Shown here: one piece after another, positions 29,100 through 37,014 of the stretch
Position numbering within the stretch: position 1 is the stretch's first letter
How the letters are laid out: each line of letters begins with the position of its first letter
DNA from: Roseiarcus sp963820795
GTDB taxonomy: Bacteria; Pseudomonadota; Alphaproteobacteria; Rhizobiales; Beijerinckiaceae
Assembly (NCBI GenBank): GCA_963820795.1
Contig: CAWGBJ010000020.1
Span: forward strand, 502,517-566,516
Reading direction: 5' to 3'
Length of the DNA stretch: 64,000 nt
Notes under the pieces: generated by a model
Told to the model about the DNA's origin: nothing
The model's database searches: none
Seen by the model: only the letters and a program-made list of their open reading frames with translations
Translations under genes and position numbers: made by a program

Positions 29100-29993
29100 A
29101 TGGACTGGGACAAGCTGCGCATCTTTCAGGCGGCCGCCGACGCCGGCTCCTTCACCCACGCCGGCGAGACGCTGGGTCTGAGCCAGTCGGCGGTCAGCCG
29201 CCAGGTTGGCGCGCTCGAAGCCGACCTCGGCACGCCGCTCTTCCATCGTCATGCCCGCGGCCTCATCCTGACCGAACAGGGCGAGATGCTGCTCGGCGCG
29301 GTGCGCGACGTCGTGCTCAAGCTCGACGCGGTGCGCAGCCGGCTGATCGACACCCGCGAGAAGCCGCATGGCGAACTCAGGGTGACGACCACGCTCGGGC
29401 TCGGCGCGAACTGGCTCGCGCCGCGGCTCGGCGAGTTCGTCGACCTCTATCCGGAGGTCAAGCTGCAGCTTCTGCTGTCGGACGAAGATCTCGACATCGC
29501 GATGCGCGAGGCCGACATGGCGCTGCGTCTGCGCGAGCCGATGCAGCCGGATCTTATCCGTCGCCGCCTCTTCACCGTGCATTTCCACGCCTATGCTTCA
29601 GCCGACTATCTCAAGAAGCATCCTCAGCCGCGCAGGGTCGAGGACCTCGACCGCCATCATCTCGTGGCTTTCGGGGCGCCGACCGCGACGCATCTTCTCT
29701 ATGACCTCAACTCGCTCCTGACGCTGGGCCGCGACCCGAAGACTCCGCGCATTCCGCAAATCTCGGTCAACAATCTCGGCGCGATGGTGCGCGCGGCCGA
29801 AGGCGGGGTCGGCATCGCCGTCCTGCCGGATTACGTGGTGCAGCCGGATTCGGGCCTCGTGCGCCTTCTGCCGCAGGCGGATATGCCCGAGATGGAGTGC
29901 TTTCTGGTCTACGCCGAGGAACTGAAAAACGTCGCCCGGGTTCAGGCCTTTCGCGATTTCCTGGTCAGAACGGCGCAGCGCTGGCGCTACTGA
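29100..29993 (+). CDS. LysR-family transcriptional regulator
   Basis: Regulator of 297 residues. The N-terminal winged helix-turn-helix is MDWDKLRIFQAAADAGSFTH then ETLGLSQSAVSRQVGALEAD. The C-terminal periplasmic-binding-like effector domain runs from about residue 90. It resembles the GcvA/VtlR side of the family in its WDKLRIF start. It lies just downstream of trxB and may respond to redox or metabolic signals, but no target can be read from the sequence. It has a normal length and no defects. Confidence 0.9.
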   Translation: MDWDKLRIFQAAADAGSFTHAGETLGLSQSAVSRQVGALEADLGTPLFHRHARGLILTEQGEMLLGAVRDVVLKLDAVRSRLIDTREKPHGELRVTTTLGLGANWLAPRLGEFVDLYPEVKLQLLLSDEDLDIAMREADMALRLREPMQPDLIRRRLFTVHFHAYASADYLKKHPQPRRVEDLDRHHLVAFGAPTATHLLYDLNSLLTLGRDPKTPRIPQISVNNLGAMVRAAEGGVGIAVLPDYVVQPDSGLVRLLPQADMPEMECFLVYAEELKNVARVQAFRDFLVRTAQRWRY

Positions 29994-30063
29994 GCATTGA
30001 CAGGCGAAAGCTGGTCGCCGGCCGAAGAGGGACCGTTGCGGCCCCTCCCCGACGCCCGGGCCC

Positions 30064-31011
30064 TCACATGAAGAGCGGCTCTTTCTCCAGCCCCTTGTAG
30101 AGCGAGGCGACCTCGGCGCCGTAGCCGTTGTAGATCAGCGTCGGGCGCTGCTGGCCGTCGTTGAGGAAGGTTTCCCTCGCCTGGCTCCAGCGCGGATGCG
30201 GAACGGCCGGATTGACGTTGGCCCAGAAGCCGTATTCCTCCGGCCCGAGCGTCTCCCAGAAGGTCTCGGGACGCTTGTCGACGAACGACACTTTGACGAT
30301 CGACTTGACCGACTTGAAGCCGTATTTCCACGGCGTCGCCAGCCGGATCGGCGCGCCCTGGACCTTGGCGAGCGGCTTGCCGTAGGCGCCGGTGACGATG
30401 AAGGCGAGATCGTTCGTCGCTTCCGCCATCGTCAGTCCCTCGACATAGGGCCAGGGCATGAAGGATCGCTGGCCGGGCGCCATCTTCTTGTCGAGGAACG
30501 TCTCGAACCGGACGTAGGACGCCGAGGAGAGCGGCTTGGCGAATTCGACCAGCTTCTTCAGCGAGAAGCCGGTCCACGGGATCGCCATCGACCAGGCCTC
30601 GACGCAGCGGTGGCGATAGAGCCGCTCCTCGAGCCCCATCGCCTTGATCAGCGAGTCGATGTCGACGGTCTGCTCCTTCTCGACGAGACCGTCGAGCTTG
30701 ACCGTCCAGGGACGCGTCTTCAGCGCGCTGGCGTCGACATGCTTGCTTGTGCTGTATTCGTAGAAATTGTTGTAGTTGAGGTTGTACTTCTCCGGCGTCA
30801 CGTCGCGGTCGAGCGTGTAGGCAGGGTTGCGCCTGGCGGGATAGAGCCCTGCCGACGGGTCGGCGTCGTCCGCCCGCGCCCGGCCCGGCCAGGCGGCGAA
30901 AGCGCCGGCCGCGCCGAGTCCCGCGACAAAGGCGCGACGGTCGACAAAAGCGGCCTCCGGGGTCGTGAGACTCGTCGGAATCTCCCAACCTTTGCGACGA
31001 ACGACATGCAT
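30064..31011 (-). CDS. msrP: Periplasmic protein-methionine-sulfoxide reductase catalytic subunit
   Basis: Molybdenum-cofactor enzyme of 315 residues (formerly YedY) that repairs oxidised methionine in the cell envelope. The twin-arginine signal is DRRAFVAGLGAAGAFAAWPG (residues about 24-43) with an AxA cleavage site. The molybdenum ligand is the cysteine of HRCVEAWSMAIPW. Further family blocks are VQGAPIRLATPWKYGFKS and RWSQARETFL. The heme membrane partner MsrQ, usually adjacent, is not found in the window; the gene ends 70 bases from the convergent LysR gene. The quinol-to-MsrP electron route is therefore open. Confidence 0.93.
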   Translation of the reverse strand: MHVVRRKGWEIPTSLTTPEAAFVDRRAFVAGLGAAGAFAAWPGRARADDADPSAGLYPARRNPAYTLDRDVTPEKYNLNYNNFYEYSTSKHVDASALKTRPWTVKLDGLVEKEQTVDIDSLIKAMGLEERLYRHRCVEAWSMAIPWTGFSLKKLVEFAKPLSSASYVRFETFLDKKMAPGQRSFMPWPYVEGLTMAEATNDLAFIVTGAYGKPLAKVQGAPIRLATPWKYGFKSVKSIVKVSFVDKRPETFWETLGPEEYGFWANVNPAVPHPRWSQARETFLNDGQQRPTLIYNGYGAEVASLYKGLEKEPLFM

Positions 31012-31106
31012 GGGATGAACTCGCCCGGGTTTCCGATACGTCGCCGACGGAGTATTGGTTCTTCGCCAGCGCCATCTCTTCGGCGCGGGCCAAGGCGATG
31101 TTACGC

Positions 31107-31637
31107 CTAGACCTTCTCGACCTGGCCGAATTCGAGGTCGACCGGCGTCGCGCGGCCGAAGATCGACACCGCGACCTTGACGCGCGAGCGCAATTCGTCG
31201 ACTTCCTCGACCACGCCGTTGAACGAGGCGAACGGCCCGTCGGCCACCCGCACGTTCTCGCCGATCTCGAAACGGATCGCCGCTTTCGGCCGCTCGACGC
31301 CCTCGAGAACCTGACCCTTGATGCGGTCGGCCTCATGGTCGGGGATCGGCATCGGCTTCTTGTCGGCGCCGAGGAAGCCGGTCACCTTCGGCGTGTTCTT
31401 GATGAGGTGATAGACCTCATCGGTCAGATCGCATTTCACCAGAACATAGCCGGGAAAGAACTTGCGCTCCGAGCTGATCTTGCGCCCGCGGCGGACTTCG
31501 ACGACCTGCTCGGTCGGCACCAGGATTTCCTCGAACTTGTCGGCGAGGCCGCGCTGGTGCGCCTGCTCGCGAATGGAGTCGGCGACCTTCTTCTCGAAAT
31601 TGGAATAAGCGTGGACGATGTACCATCGCATGGTCAT
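31107..31637 (-). CDS. nusG: Transcription termination/antitermination factor NusG
   Basis: Elongation factor of 176 residues that binds RNA polymerase and links it to Rho or the ribosome. The NGN domain is at the N-terminus (MRWYIVHAYSNFEKKVADSI, PTEQVVEVRRGRK, KFFPGYVLVKCDL). The KOW motif lies in the last 55 residues (IGENVRVADGPFASFNGVVE). The start is set at MTMRWY; a longer frame from 31667 adds ten residues that relatives lack. It follows secE by 69 bases on the same strand. The usual downstream rplK is absent: msrP comes next, so the ribosomal-protein part of this operon lies elsewhere. Confidence 0.95.
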   Translation of the reverse strand: MTMRWYIVHAYSNFEKKVADSIREQAHQRGLADKFEEILVPTEQVVEVRRGRKISSERKFFPGYVLVKCDLTDEVYHLIKNTPKVTGFLGADKKPMPIPDHEADRIKGQVLEGVERPKAAIRFEIGENVRVADGPFASFNGVVEEVDELRSRVKVAVSIFGRATPVDLEFGQVEKV

Positions 31638-31706
31638 GGGACTGCGTTCCAGGATTGTCGTCGTCATGCGCCCCTCGGGCTTGATGCTGATTTGTGGCGA
31701 CGGGGC

Positions 31707-31904
31707 CTAGCCGGTACGGCCGAAGCCGAGCAGCAGCGCCACCACTTCTCTGAGCACGGTATCGACGCCGACGAAGAAGAGGCTCGTGAACACGACGAGC
31801 GCCAGCACGAGGCCGGTCGTGACGAGAGTCTCCCGCCGCGTCGGCCAGACGACCTTGGCGGCCTCGGCCCGCACCTGCTGAATGAATTCGAACGGGTTGG
31901 TCAT
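31707..31904 (-). CDS. secE: Preprotein translocase subunit SecE
   Basis: Short single-span SecE of 65 residues, as in alphaproteobacteria. The amphipathic helix is FIQQVRAEAAKVVWPTRRET, including the conserved VxWPxRxET. One transmembrane segment follows (TGLVLALVVFTSLFFVGVD). It clamps SecY in the inner-membrane translocon. It is followed by nusG on the same strand. I looked for the tRNA-Trp that often precedes secE and did not find it; instead a terminator and the dcd gene lie upstream. Confidence 0.93.
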   Translation of the reverse strand: MTNPFEFIQQVRAEAAKVVWPTRRETLVTTGLVLALVVFTSLFFVGVDTVLREVVALLLGFGRTG

Positions 31905-31959
31905 GTCTTTATCGGTTCCGTTCTGATTCCGGGCCTTGCGGCCACCATGGCGGCCGGCC

Positions 31960-31996
31960 AAAAAATTCGCGGCGCGGGGCCTCTCGGCGCCGCGCC
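31960..31996 (-). terminator. Rho-independent terminator between dcd and secE
   Basis: On the minus strand, arms GGCGCGG (31990-31996) and CCGCGCC (31971-31977) pair, with an extra GCC/GGC inner stem around a short loop. Six T residues follow (plus-strand A run 31960-31965). This ends transcription from dcd and isolates secE-nusG. Confidence 0.8.
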
Positions 31997-32158
31997 ACCC
32001 GTAGCTCATATAGGAAAAGGGGCGCCCTCGCCAAGCGGAATATGACAATCTGTCCGTGAAAACGTGACGACCGGAGCCCGAGCGGACCGGGCGATGAGCG
32101 GACCGACGAAACCATCCGAGGATCGAAAGGGGGGGCCGGTCGCAAAGACGAACGCGCC

Positions 32159-33298
32159 CTACTCCCGGAAGTGCTTCGACAGCCTGAGCCCCTGGTGCTG
32201 ATAGTTGGACGCCTGACCGGCGCCGTAAAGCTCGTCGGCGGCGTCGGCCAACTCCTCATAGATGAGCCGCCCGACCGGCTGTCCGTCCTCGATGAGGAAG
32301 GGCACATCGCGGCTGCGCACCTCCAGCACCGCCCGCGCCGCGGGCCTGCCGTCCGCGCCTTGTCCGAACCCCGGATCGAAAAAGCCGGCGTAGTGCACGC
32401 GGAATTCGCCGATCGCCGGATCGATCGGCGCCATTTCGGCGGCGAGGTCGGCGGGGATCTGCATTTTCTCGCGCGATGCGAGAATATAGAACTCGCCCGG
32501 GTCGAGGATCAGGCGTCGGTCCGGCCGGGCCAACAGCGGCTCCCAGAAATCGTGCGCCGGATAGGCGCCGACGCGATCGACGTCGATGACGTCGGTGTTC
32601 TTGATCGCCCGGTAGCCGACGACTTCGCCCGCCTTGCCGGCAAGCCCGACGTGGACGATGAGGCCATCGCGCAGCGCCAGCGGACCGTCGACGAGAGGCT
32701 CGGCCGCGTGCCTCGCGCGAAGAGCCTCGGCGTCGAGGATCGCGGCGGCGCCGCTGTCGCGAAAGCGCAGCTGGTTGAGCCGAGTGCCGGCGCGCGCCCG
32801 GACGCTGAAACTGCGCGGTGAGACTTCGGCGAAGAGCGGCCCGGCATAGCCGGCCGGCACGGCGTCGAAGGCGTCGGACCCGTCGACGATGAGGCGGGTG
32901 AAAATGTCGAGCCGTCCGGTCGAGCTCTTCGGATTGGCCGCGCCGGAGACGTTTCCGGGCAGGCTCAGCCGCTCCATCAGCGGCGCGAGATAGACGATGC
33001 CCTTTTCCATCACCGCCCCGTCGCCGAGCAGCGACACGCGCTCGGGGTTGAGGCTTTTCAGACGCTCGACGACGCTCGCGCCCTTGCCCGGCAGAAAGCT
33101 GGCGCGGACGCGGAACGCCTCGGGGCCGAGCCGGAGATCGAGGCTCGCCGGCTGCATCTGACCGGGCTCAATCGGCGCGCGGGCAGCGACGCTGCCCAAA
33201 GCGACGAGCGCCGCGATCCGCTGCCGGGCGAGAAGGCCTGCCGGCTGCCGCCCCAGAGGCGCGATTCGTCTTCCCGACTTCGAAGTTGGTCCGGCCAT
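32159..33298 (-). CDS. dcd: dCTP deaminase, long alphaproteobacterial form
   Basis: Deaminates dCTP to dUTP for thymidylate synthesis. The protein has 379 residues, about twice the size of the E. coli enzyme, consistent with two dUTPase-like folds in tandem. Family features are QMQPASLDLRLGPEAFRV, NPKSSTGRLDIFTRLIVDGS, the AEVSPRSFSVRARAGTRLNQ strand and FYILASREKMQIPADLAAEM with AGFFDPGFG near the C-terminus. The methionine at 33298 is preferred over 33382 because the first 28 residues look non-coding. A terminator follows at 31960-31996. Confidence 0.88.
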   Translation of the reverse strand: MAGPTSKSGRRIAPLGRQPAGLLARQRIAALVALGSVAARAPIEPGQMQPASLDLRLGPEAFRVRASFLPGKGASVVERLKSLNPERVSLLGDGAVMEKGIVYLAPLMERLSLPGNVSGAANPKSSTGRLDIFTRLIVDGSDAFDAVPAGYAGPLFAEVSPRSFSVRARAGTRLNQLRFRDSGAAAILDAEALRARHAAEPLVDGPLALRDGLIVHVGLAGKAGEVVGYRAIKNTDVIDVDRVGAYPAHDFWEPLLARPDRRLILDPGEFYILASREKMQIPADLAAEMAPIDPAIGEFRVHYAGFFDPGFGQGADGRPAARAVLEVRSRDVPFLIEDGQPVGRLIYEELADAADELYGAGQASNYQHQGLRLSKHFRE

Positions 33299-33413
33299 GG
33301 CCGCACCTACCGGGATTTCAGCCGCCGCGAAAGCCGCCGGGCGGTAGAATTTGGGATGGACGGTTGGGAAGGAGCCCGTCATCCGGCCAGCTCTGGCGCC
33401 GGACCACTGAACC

Positions 33414-33695
33414 TTGTGGACGGCCGCTCAGGAAAAACTCGAGAAGTGGCGGGCCCAGTTCGCTGCCGACGAAGGCCAGCTGATCGAGACCGACGCGGCG
33501 CTCAGAGAGCTGCGGGGCGAAAAGATGAAGACCGTTTCGCAGTTCATCGCCGACAACGAGAACAAGAACGCCGACGCCTCGCGCAAGGCGGACGAACCGC
33601 GCCAGTCGCTCGCCGGGGCGGCTGCGCGTCTCGCGGCGCGAGCCTTCATGCGCCGCCCGACGGAATTGTCGGGCGGGCGGCCGTCGCCACGCTAG
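33414..33695 (+). CDS. Possible small hypothetical protein
   Basis: A 93-codon frame with a doubtful TTG start. Residues 4-60 look natural and helical (AAQEKLEKWRAQFAADEGQL, then KMKTVSQFIADNENKNADAS); the C-terminal third is Arg/Ala-rich. No family was recognised. It lies between dcd and an IS630 remnant and may be the tail of a truncated gene. Confidence 0.25.
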   Translation: MWTAAQEKLEKWRAQFAADEGQLIETDAALRELRGEKMKTVSQFIADNENKNADASRKADEPRQSLAGAAARLAARAFMRRPTELSGGRPSPR

Positions 33696-33708
33696 TCGCC
33701 CGAGTCAT

Positions 33709-33972
33709 TCAAAATGAGGGGTAGAGCCTTTTGAGCTTCACGCGGGCATCGTCTGTGGTGAACTGCCAGTTGGCCTTTGCGTGATGCTTGTTGCGATGGT
33801 CCTGCCAGGCGGCGACTTCTTTTTCGAGGGTCGGCTTGTTTGGAATGCGGCGGCTCAGACATTGGCTCGACAGGACGCCGAGTTCGGATTCGGCCATGTC
33901 GAGCCAGCTTCCGTGTTTCGGGGTGTAGTGCCATTCGAACCGTTTGGCGAGGCGGCGCGCTTCTGGCGCGGG
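33709..33972 (-). mobile_element. IS630-family transposase C-terminal remnant
   Basis: The minus-strand frame contains RRLAKRFEWHYTPKHGSWLD, MAESELGVLSSQCLSRRI, then KEVAAWQDHRNKHHAKANW and ends VKLKRLYPSF. This is the C-terminal third of an IS630-type DDE transposase with the catalytic Glu in the MAESELG block. It belongs to a different subgroup from the remnant at 3282. The N-terminus is missing and the frame runs upstream into a dioxygenase-like fragment. Confidence 0.8.
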
Positions 33973-34035
33973 AAAGGCCGCGCATTGGCGATGCCGTGGC
34001 GACCAGGGCCACGCTCGATTTGGCCGACATGCCCG

Positions 34036-34131
34036 GTGCTCCATATTCAGAGGGGAGGCAACCCAGAATGCAATATGGTGCAGCCGCGGACCAGCTCCGT
34101 TGGCAAACGCAATATCGTGCACACAGCCCTT
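34036..34131 (-). pseudogene. Extradiol dioxygenase fragment
   Basis: About 32 residues (GCVHDIAFANGAGPRLHHIA then FWVASPLNMEH) resemble the metal-binding middle of vicinal-oxygen-chelate extradiol dioxygenases, which have VHDxAxxxGxGPRxHHxxFW. They are fused in the same frame, after a non-family spacer, to the IS630 fragment. The rest of the enzyme is absent. It is probably debris from an IS-mediated rearrangement. Confidence 0.45.
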
Positions 34132-34217
34132 CCGGTGCACCCCCGCCGCCCAAGTCGCGACCATATCCTCGGTCGCGGACCAAGCGCGGTCCTTCGCGCC
34201 GGCGAGCTGCGGGCGAT

Positions 34218-35411
34218 CTACGTGTGATGCCGCCCCAGCCGCTCATGACTTGACACCCAGCCCCCGCTAAGAACTGCGCTCGCGAGGGACGTTTCGCCGG
34301 CGAGCGCTACGCCCGCGCAGATTTCGGCAAACTTGTCGGCTTTTCCCTGGCCATCGCAGCCGAGCATCTCGAGGCATTCGCGCTGCGTCGCAAGGCCGGT
34401 CCCTCCCCCGACAGTGCCGACGATGAGGGAGGTAAGCGTCACCGACCAATAGTAGTCGCCGTTCTCCAGGAGTTGAGAATAGGTCACCGCGGCCTGCGAT
34501 TCGGAAATGTCGGCGACGTCCTGACCCGTGGCGATGAACATCGCGGCGAGGCCGTTCGGCGTTTGAGAGCCGTTGTTGGCCGACCCAGCGAGAAATGCGC
34601 CCGCATTGGAAATCTGTCGCGTTCTGAACAGCGCTTTCGAATCGACGCCCATGAGATCCCTCAGAATGTCCTTGCGGATGACCGCCTCGGCGACAACGCG
34701 CCTCCCGCGCGTGAGAAGCATGTTGACGCTCGAGTGCTTCTTATCGGTGTCCATGTTGCCGGAGAGGACGTATCTTGCGCCGCCCGGATAGGTCTTCGAA
34801 ATCCATTGGCACGCCGCGAGAGTGGCCTTGCCGACCATGTTCTGTCCGGCGGCGTCGCCCGTCGTGTAGTTGAATCGCAGGTGTCGTAATGGCCCGATGA
34901 CAAACTGCTGGATCCCGATCAGCTTGCCAATGCGGCTCGTGGCTTCCGCCTGCTGTTTGATCGTCCCGAAATTGTCGTCGATCCAGCGGCCGAACGCGCG
35001 CCCGCTAGCCGCGTCCTCGAAGACGAACACCGGCGCGCGCTGCATTGAGCGTTCGACGATGGTCGTCTTCACCCCGCCGCATTCCGTCAACAGCCGCATG
35101 CCTCGATTGTAGCTCGCGACCAGTGCCCCCTCGGTCGTCGCGAGCGGTACGAAGAAATCGCCTTGTGCGTGCTCTCCGTTAATCCGAAGCGGGCCGGCGA
35201 CGCCAATCGGCACTTGAGCCGCGCCGATGAAGTTTTCGATGTTCCCCTGAAGGAGCGACGGATCGAACGAATATTTCGCGACGTGCGTGAGATCGACGCC
35301 CGACAGCTCGCGAATGAACGCGCGCCGGCGTTCTGCGCTCCCATGCGTGTAATCATTGACTGCGTCGCGCGGAATCGCCCTCCGTTGCGTCGTGGGCCCG
35401 TTGTCGGACAT
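34218..35411 (-). CDS. HMG-CoA reductase (class I-like)
   Basis: Reduces HMG-CoA to mevalonate with NADPH. The protein has 397 residues. Catalytic-domain motifs are ENFIGAAQVPIGVAGPLRIN (catalytic Glu), LATTEGALVASYNRG, SGNMDTDKKHSSVNM (Asp/Lys pair), FIATGQDVADISES (Asp) and a C-terminal SSHERLGRHH (general-acid His). No membrane segments are present. The start at 35411 is used because the preceding 46 codons are Arg/Pro-rich. Most proteobacteria use the non-mevalonate route, so this gene is unusual. No mevalonate kinase or HMG-CoA synthase is nearby. It lies beside IS630 debris at its 3' end. Confidence 0.9.
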   Translation of the reverse strand: MSDNGPTTQRRAIPRDAVNDYTHGSAERRRAFIRELSGVDLTHVAKYSFDPSLLQGNIENFIGAAQVPIGVAGPLRINGEHAQGDFFVPLATTEGALVASYNRGMRLLTECGGVKTTIVERSMQRAPVFVFEDAASGRAFGRWIDDNFGTIKQQAEATSRIGKLIGIQQFVIGPLRHLRFNYTTGDAAGQNMVGKATLAACQWISKTYPGGARYVLSGNMDTDKKHSSVNMLLTRGRRVVAEAVIRKDILRDLMGVDSKALFRTRQISNAGAFLAGSANNGSQTPNGLAAMFIATGQDVADISESQAAVTYSQLLENGDYYWSVTLTSLIVGTVGGGTGLATQRECLEMLGCDGQGKADKFAEICAGVALAGETSLASAVLSGGWVSSHERLGRHHT

Positions 35412-35788
35412 CCGTCCCTTCCTCCGTCGTCGCCGCGGCCCTTGGCCCAGCTGACAAACAGCGTCTTCGAAATTTATCGGCCTGTCGACACGAAAGCACG
35501 GATGCGGGGCAGGCCGATCGTTTTGATGACCCGGTGCGCCTGTCCGCATCGGGAGCGACTTTTAACGCGCGCGGCCGACGAACTTGCCGCCAGAGGAGGC
35601 GAACCCGCCCGCACGGAGAACTCATCGGAAATACCGGCGAACCTGCACGCTGATCGGGGAGGGTAGGCGCACCAAACGATAGACCGGCCCTTGCCCAAAA
35701 GGCCCGACAGGATCAAACTTCGTCCCAAACCGCCGGCTCGAAGGAGCCGCAGACTTTCCCCGCGCTGGCCGGATCGAAGGAGCCGACA
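35412..35788. other. Divergent intergenic region (HMGR / lipase)
   Basis: About 377 bases between two divergent genes. No ORF with natural composition, RNA gene or clear operator was seen; it must contain the two promoters. Confidence 0.4.
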
Positions 35789-37006
35789 ATGTCCGCCAAG
35801 CCCGCCGCTCTCTCGCTCTCGGACGCCCTCGGCCTCGGCCGTCTCGCCATGGATGCGGCTGACGGACTGACCGGCGTTGTCGAGCATCTGCACACGTCCA
35901 TCCTCGAGACGCCTGGAATCGCCCCGCTGGGTCAGGGCGTGACCGGCGGCGTGACGCGTCTTGTTTATCGCGGCATTCGCGGCGCGATCCGGTTGACCGG
36001 CGCTGGAGTCGGCGGCGCGGCGGCGCTCGTCGGCGCAAAGCCGGACGATCGGCCGGCGCCGCGCGGGCGCGAGATCGCGCTCGCGGCCCTCAACGGCGTC
36101 GTCGGCGACCATCTCGCCAAGACCGGCAATCCGCTCGCGCTGAGAATGCGGTTTCGCCGAGAGGGCCGGGCGCTCGCGCTTGACGGGCATGCGCTCGCCC
36201 AGGCGTTTCCCGACGCGACAGGCAAGCTCGCCGTGCTCGCGCACGGGCTTTGCATGAGCGACCTGCAATGGACGAGGGCGAACCACGATCATGGCGCGGC
36301 GCTCGCCCGCGACCTCGGCTACACGCCGGTATATCTCTCGTACAACTCAGGCCTGCACATCTCCGTCAATGGCCGCGCCTTCGCCGAGAAGCTTCTGGCG
36401 CTTGTCGCCGGATGGCCAGTCGAAATCGAGGATTTCATCGTCATCGGGCACAGCATGGGCGGCCTCGTCGCCCGAAGCGCCTGCGCCTATGGCGAGGAGG
36501 CGGGACATCTGTGGCGGCAGAAACTGCGCAAGCTCGTCTTTCTCGGGACGCCGCATCACGGCGTGCCGCTCGAGCGGGTCGGCAACTGGGTGGACATCAT
36601 TTTGGGCAAGACGCCCTATGCGGCCGCCTTCGGCAGGCTCGGCAAGGTCCGCAGCTCAGGCGTCACCGACCTGCGCTACGGGAGCCTCATGGATGAGGAT
36701 TGGCGGGGCCGCGATCGGTTCGCCCGCGATGCCGACGCACGCCGCCCCGTTCCGCTGCCTCAAGGCGTGGCCTGCTACGCGGTCGCCGCGACGACGGCCA
36801 GCTCCGTCGGCGGCCTCAAGGACCGCCTCATCGGCGACGGCCTCGTCCCTGTCGCCAGCGCACTGGGCCGCCACAGAGACCCGGCGCGGGTGCTCGACTT
36901 TCCCCCCAGCCGGCAATGGATCGCTTGCGAAACGGGGCACCTGGATTTGCTGAGCCGGCGGGATGTTTATGAGCGGATGGCCGGGTGGATCGCGGGCGAC
37001 GCGTGA
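35789..37006 (+). CDS. Alpha/beta-hydrolase, lipase/triacylglycerol-hydrolase-like
   Basis: Protein of 405 residues. The nucleophile elbow GHSMGGLVARSA (about residues 223-234) supplies the catalytic Ser. A preceding AVLAHGLCMSDLQW gives the oxyanion HG, LGTPHHGVPLERVG is typical of lipases of the PGAP1/LipA-like type, and CETGHLDLL near the end supplies the His. A region of about 120 residues before the hydrolase core contains Gly/Ala-rich helices that may contact lipid. It sits in the neutral-lipid island and could hydrolyse stored acylglycerols or wax esters; the substrate is inferred from context. Confidence 0.8.
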   Translation: MSAKPAALSLSDALGLGRLAMDAADGLTGVVEHLHTSILETPGIAPLGQGVTGGVTRLVYRGIRGAIRLTGAGVGGAAALVGAKPDDRPAPRGREIALAALNGVVGDHLAKTGNPLALRMRFRREGRALALDGHALAQAFPDATGKLAVLAHGLCMSDLQWTRANHDHGAALARDLGYTPVYLSYNSGLHISVNGRAFAEKLLALVAGWPVEIEDFIVIGHSMGGLVARSACAYGEEAGHLWRQKLRKLVFLGTPHHGVPLERVGNWVDIILGKTPYAAAFGRLGKVRSSGVTDLRYGSLMDEDWRGRDRFARDADARRPVPLPQGVACYAVAATTASSVGGLKDRLIGDGLVPVASALGRHRDPARVLDFPPSRQWIACETGHLDLLSRRDVYERMAGWIAGDA

Positions 37007-37014
37007 GCGCGCGC

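Noticed and set aside
27948..29588. 546-codon open frame antisense to trxB and lysR
   Set aside because: Composition is that of an antisense GC shadow; trxB and lysR on the plus strand are clear.
29987..31336. 449-codon open frame on the minus strand overlapping msrP and nusG
   Set aside because: Arg/Ser/Gly-rich translation with no family; it is in another frame over msrP, nusG and their spacer. GC-rich shadow.
31905..32158. Possible tRNA-Trp before secE
   Set aside because: No cloverleaf or TTCGA-type T loop on either strand; only a terminator hairpin was found.
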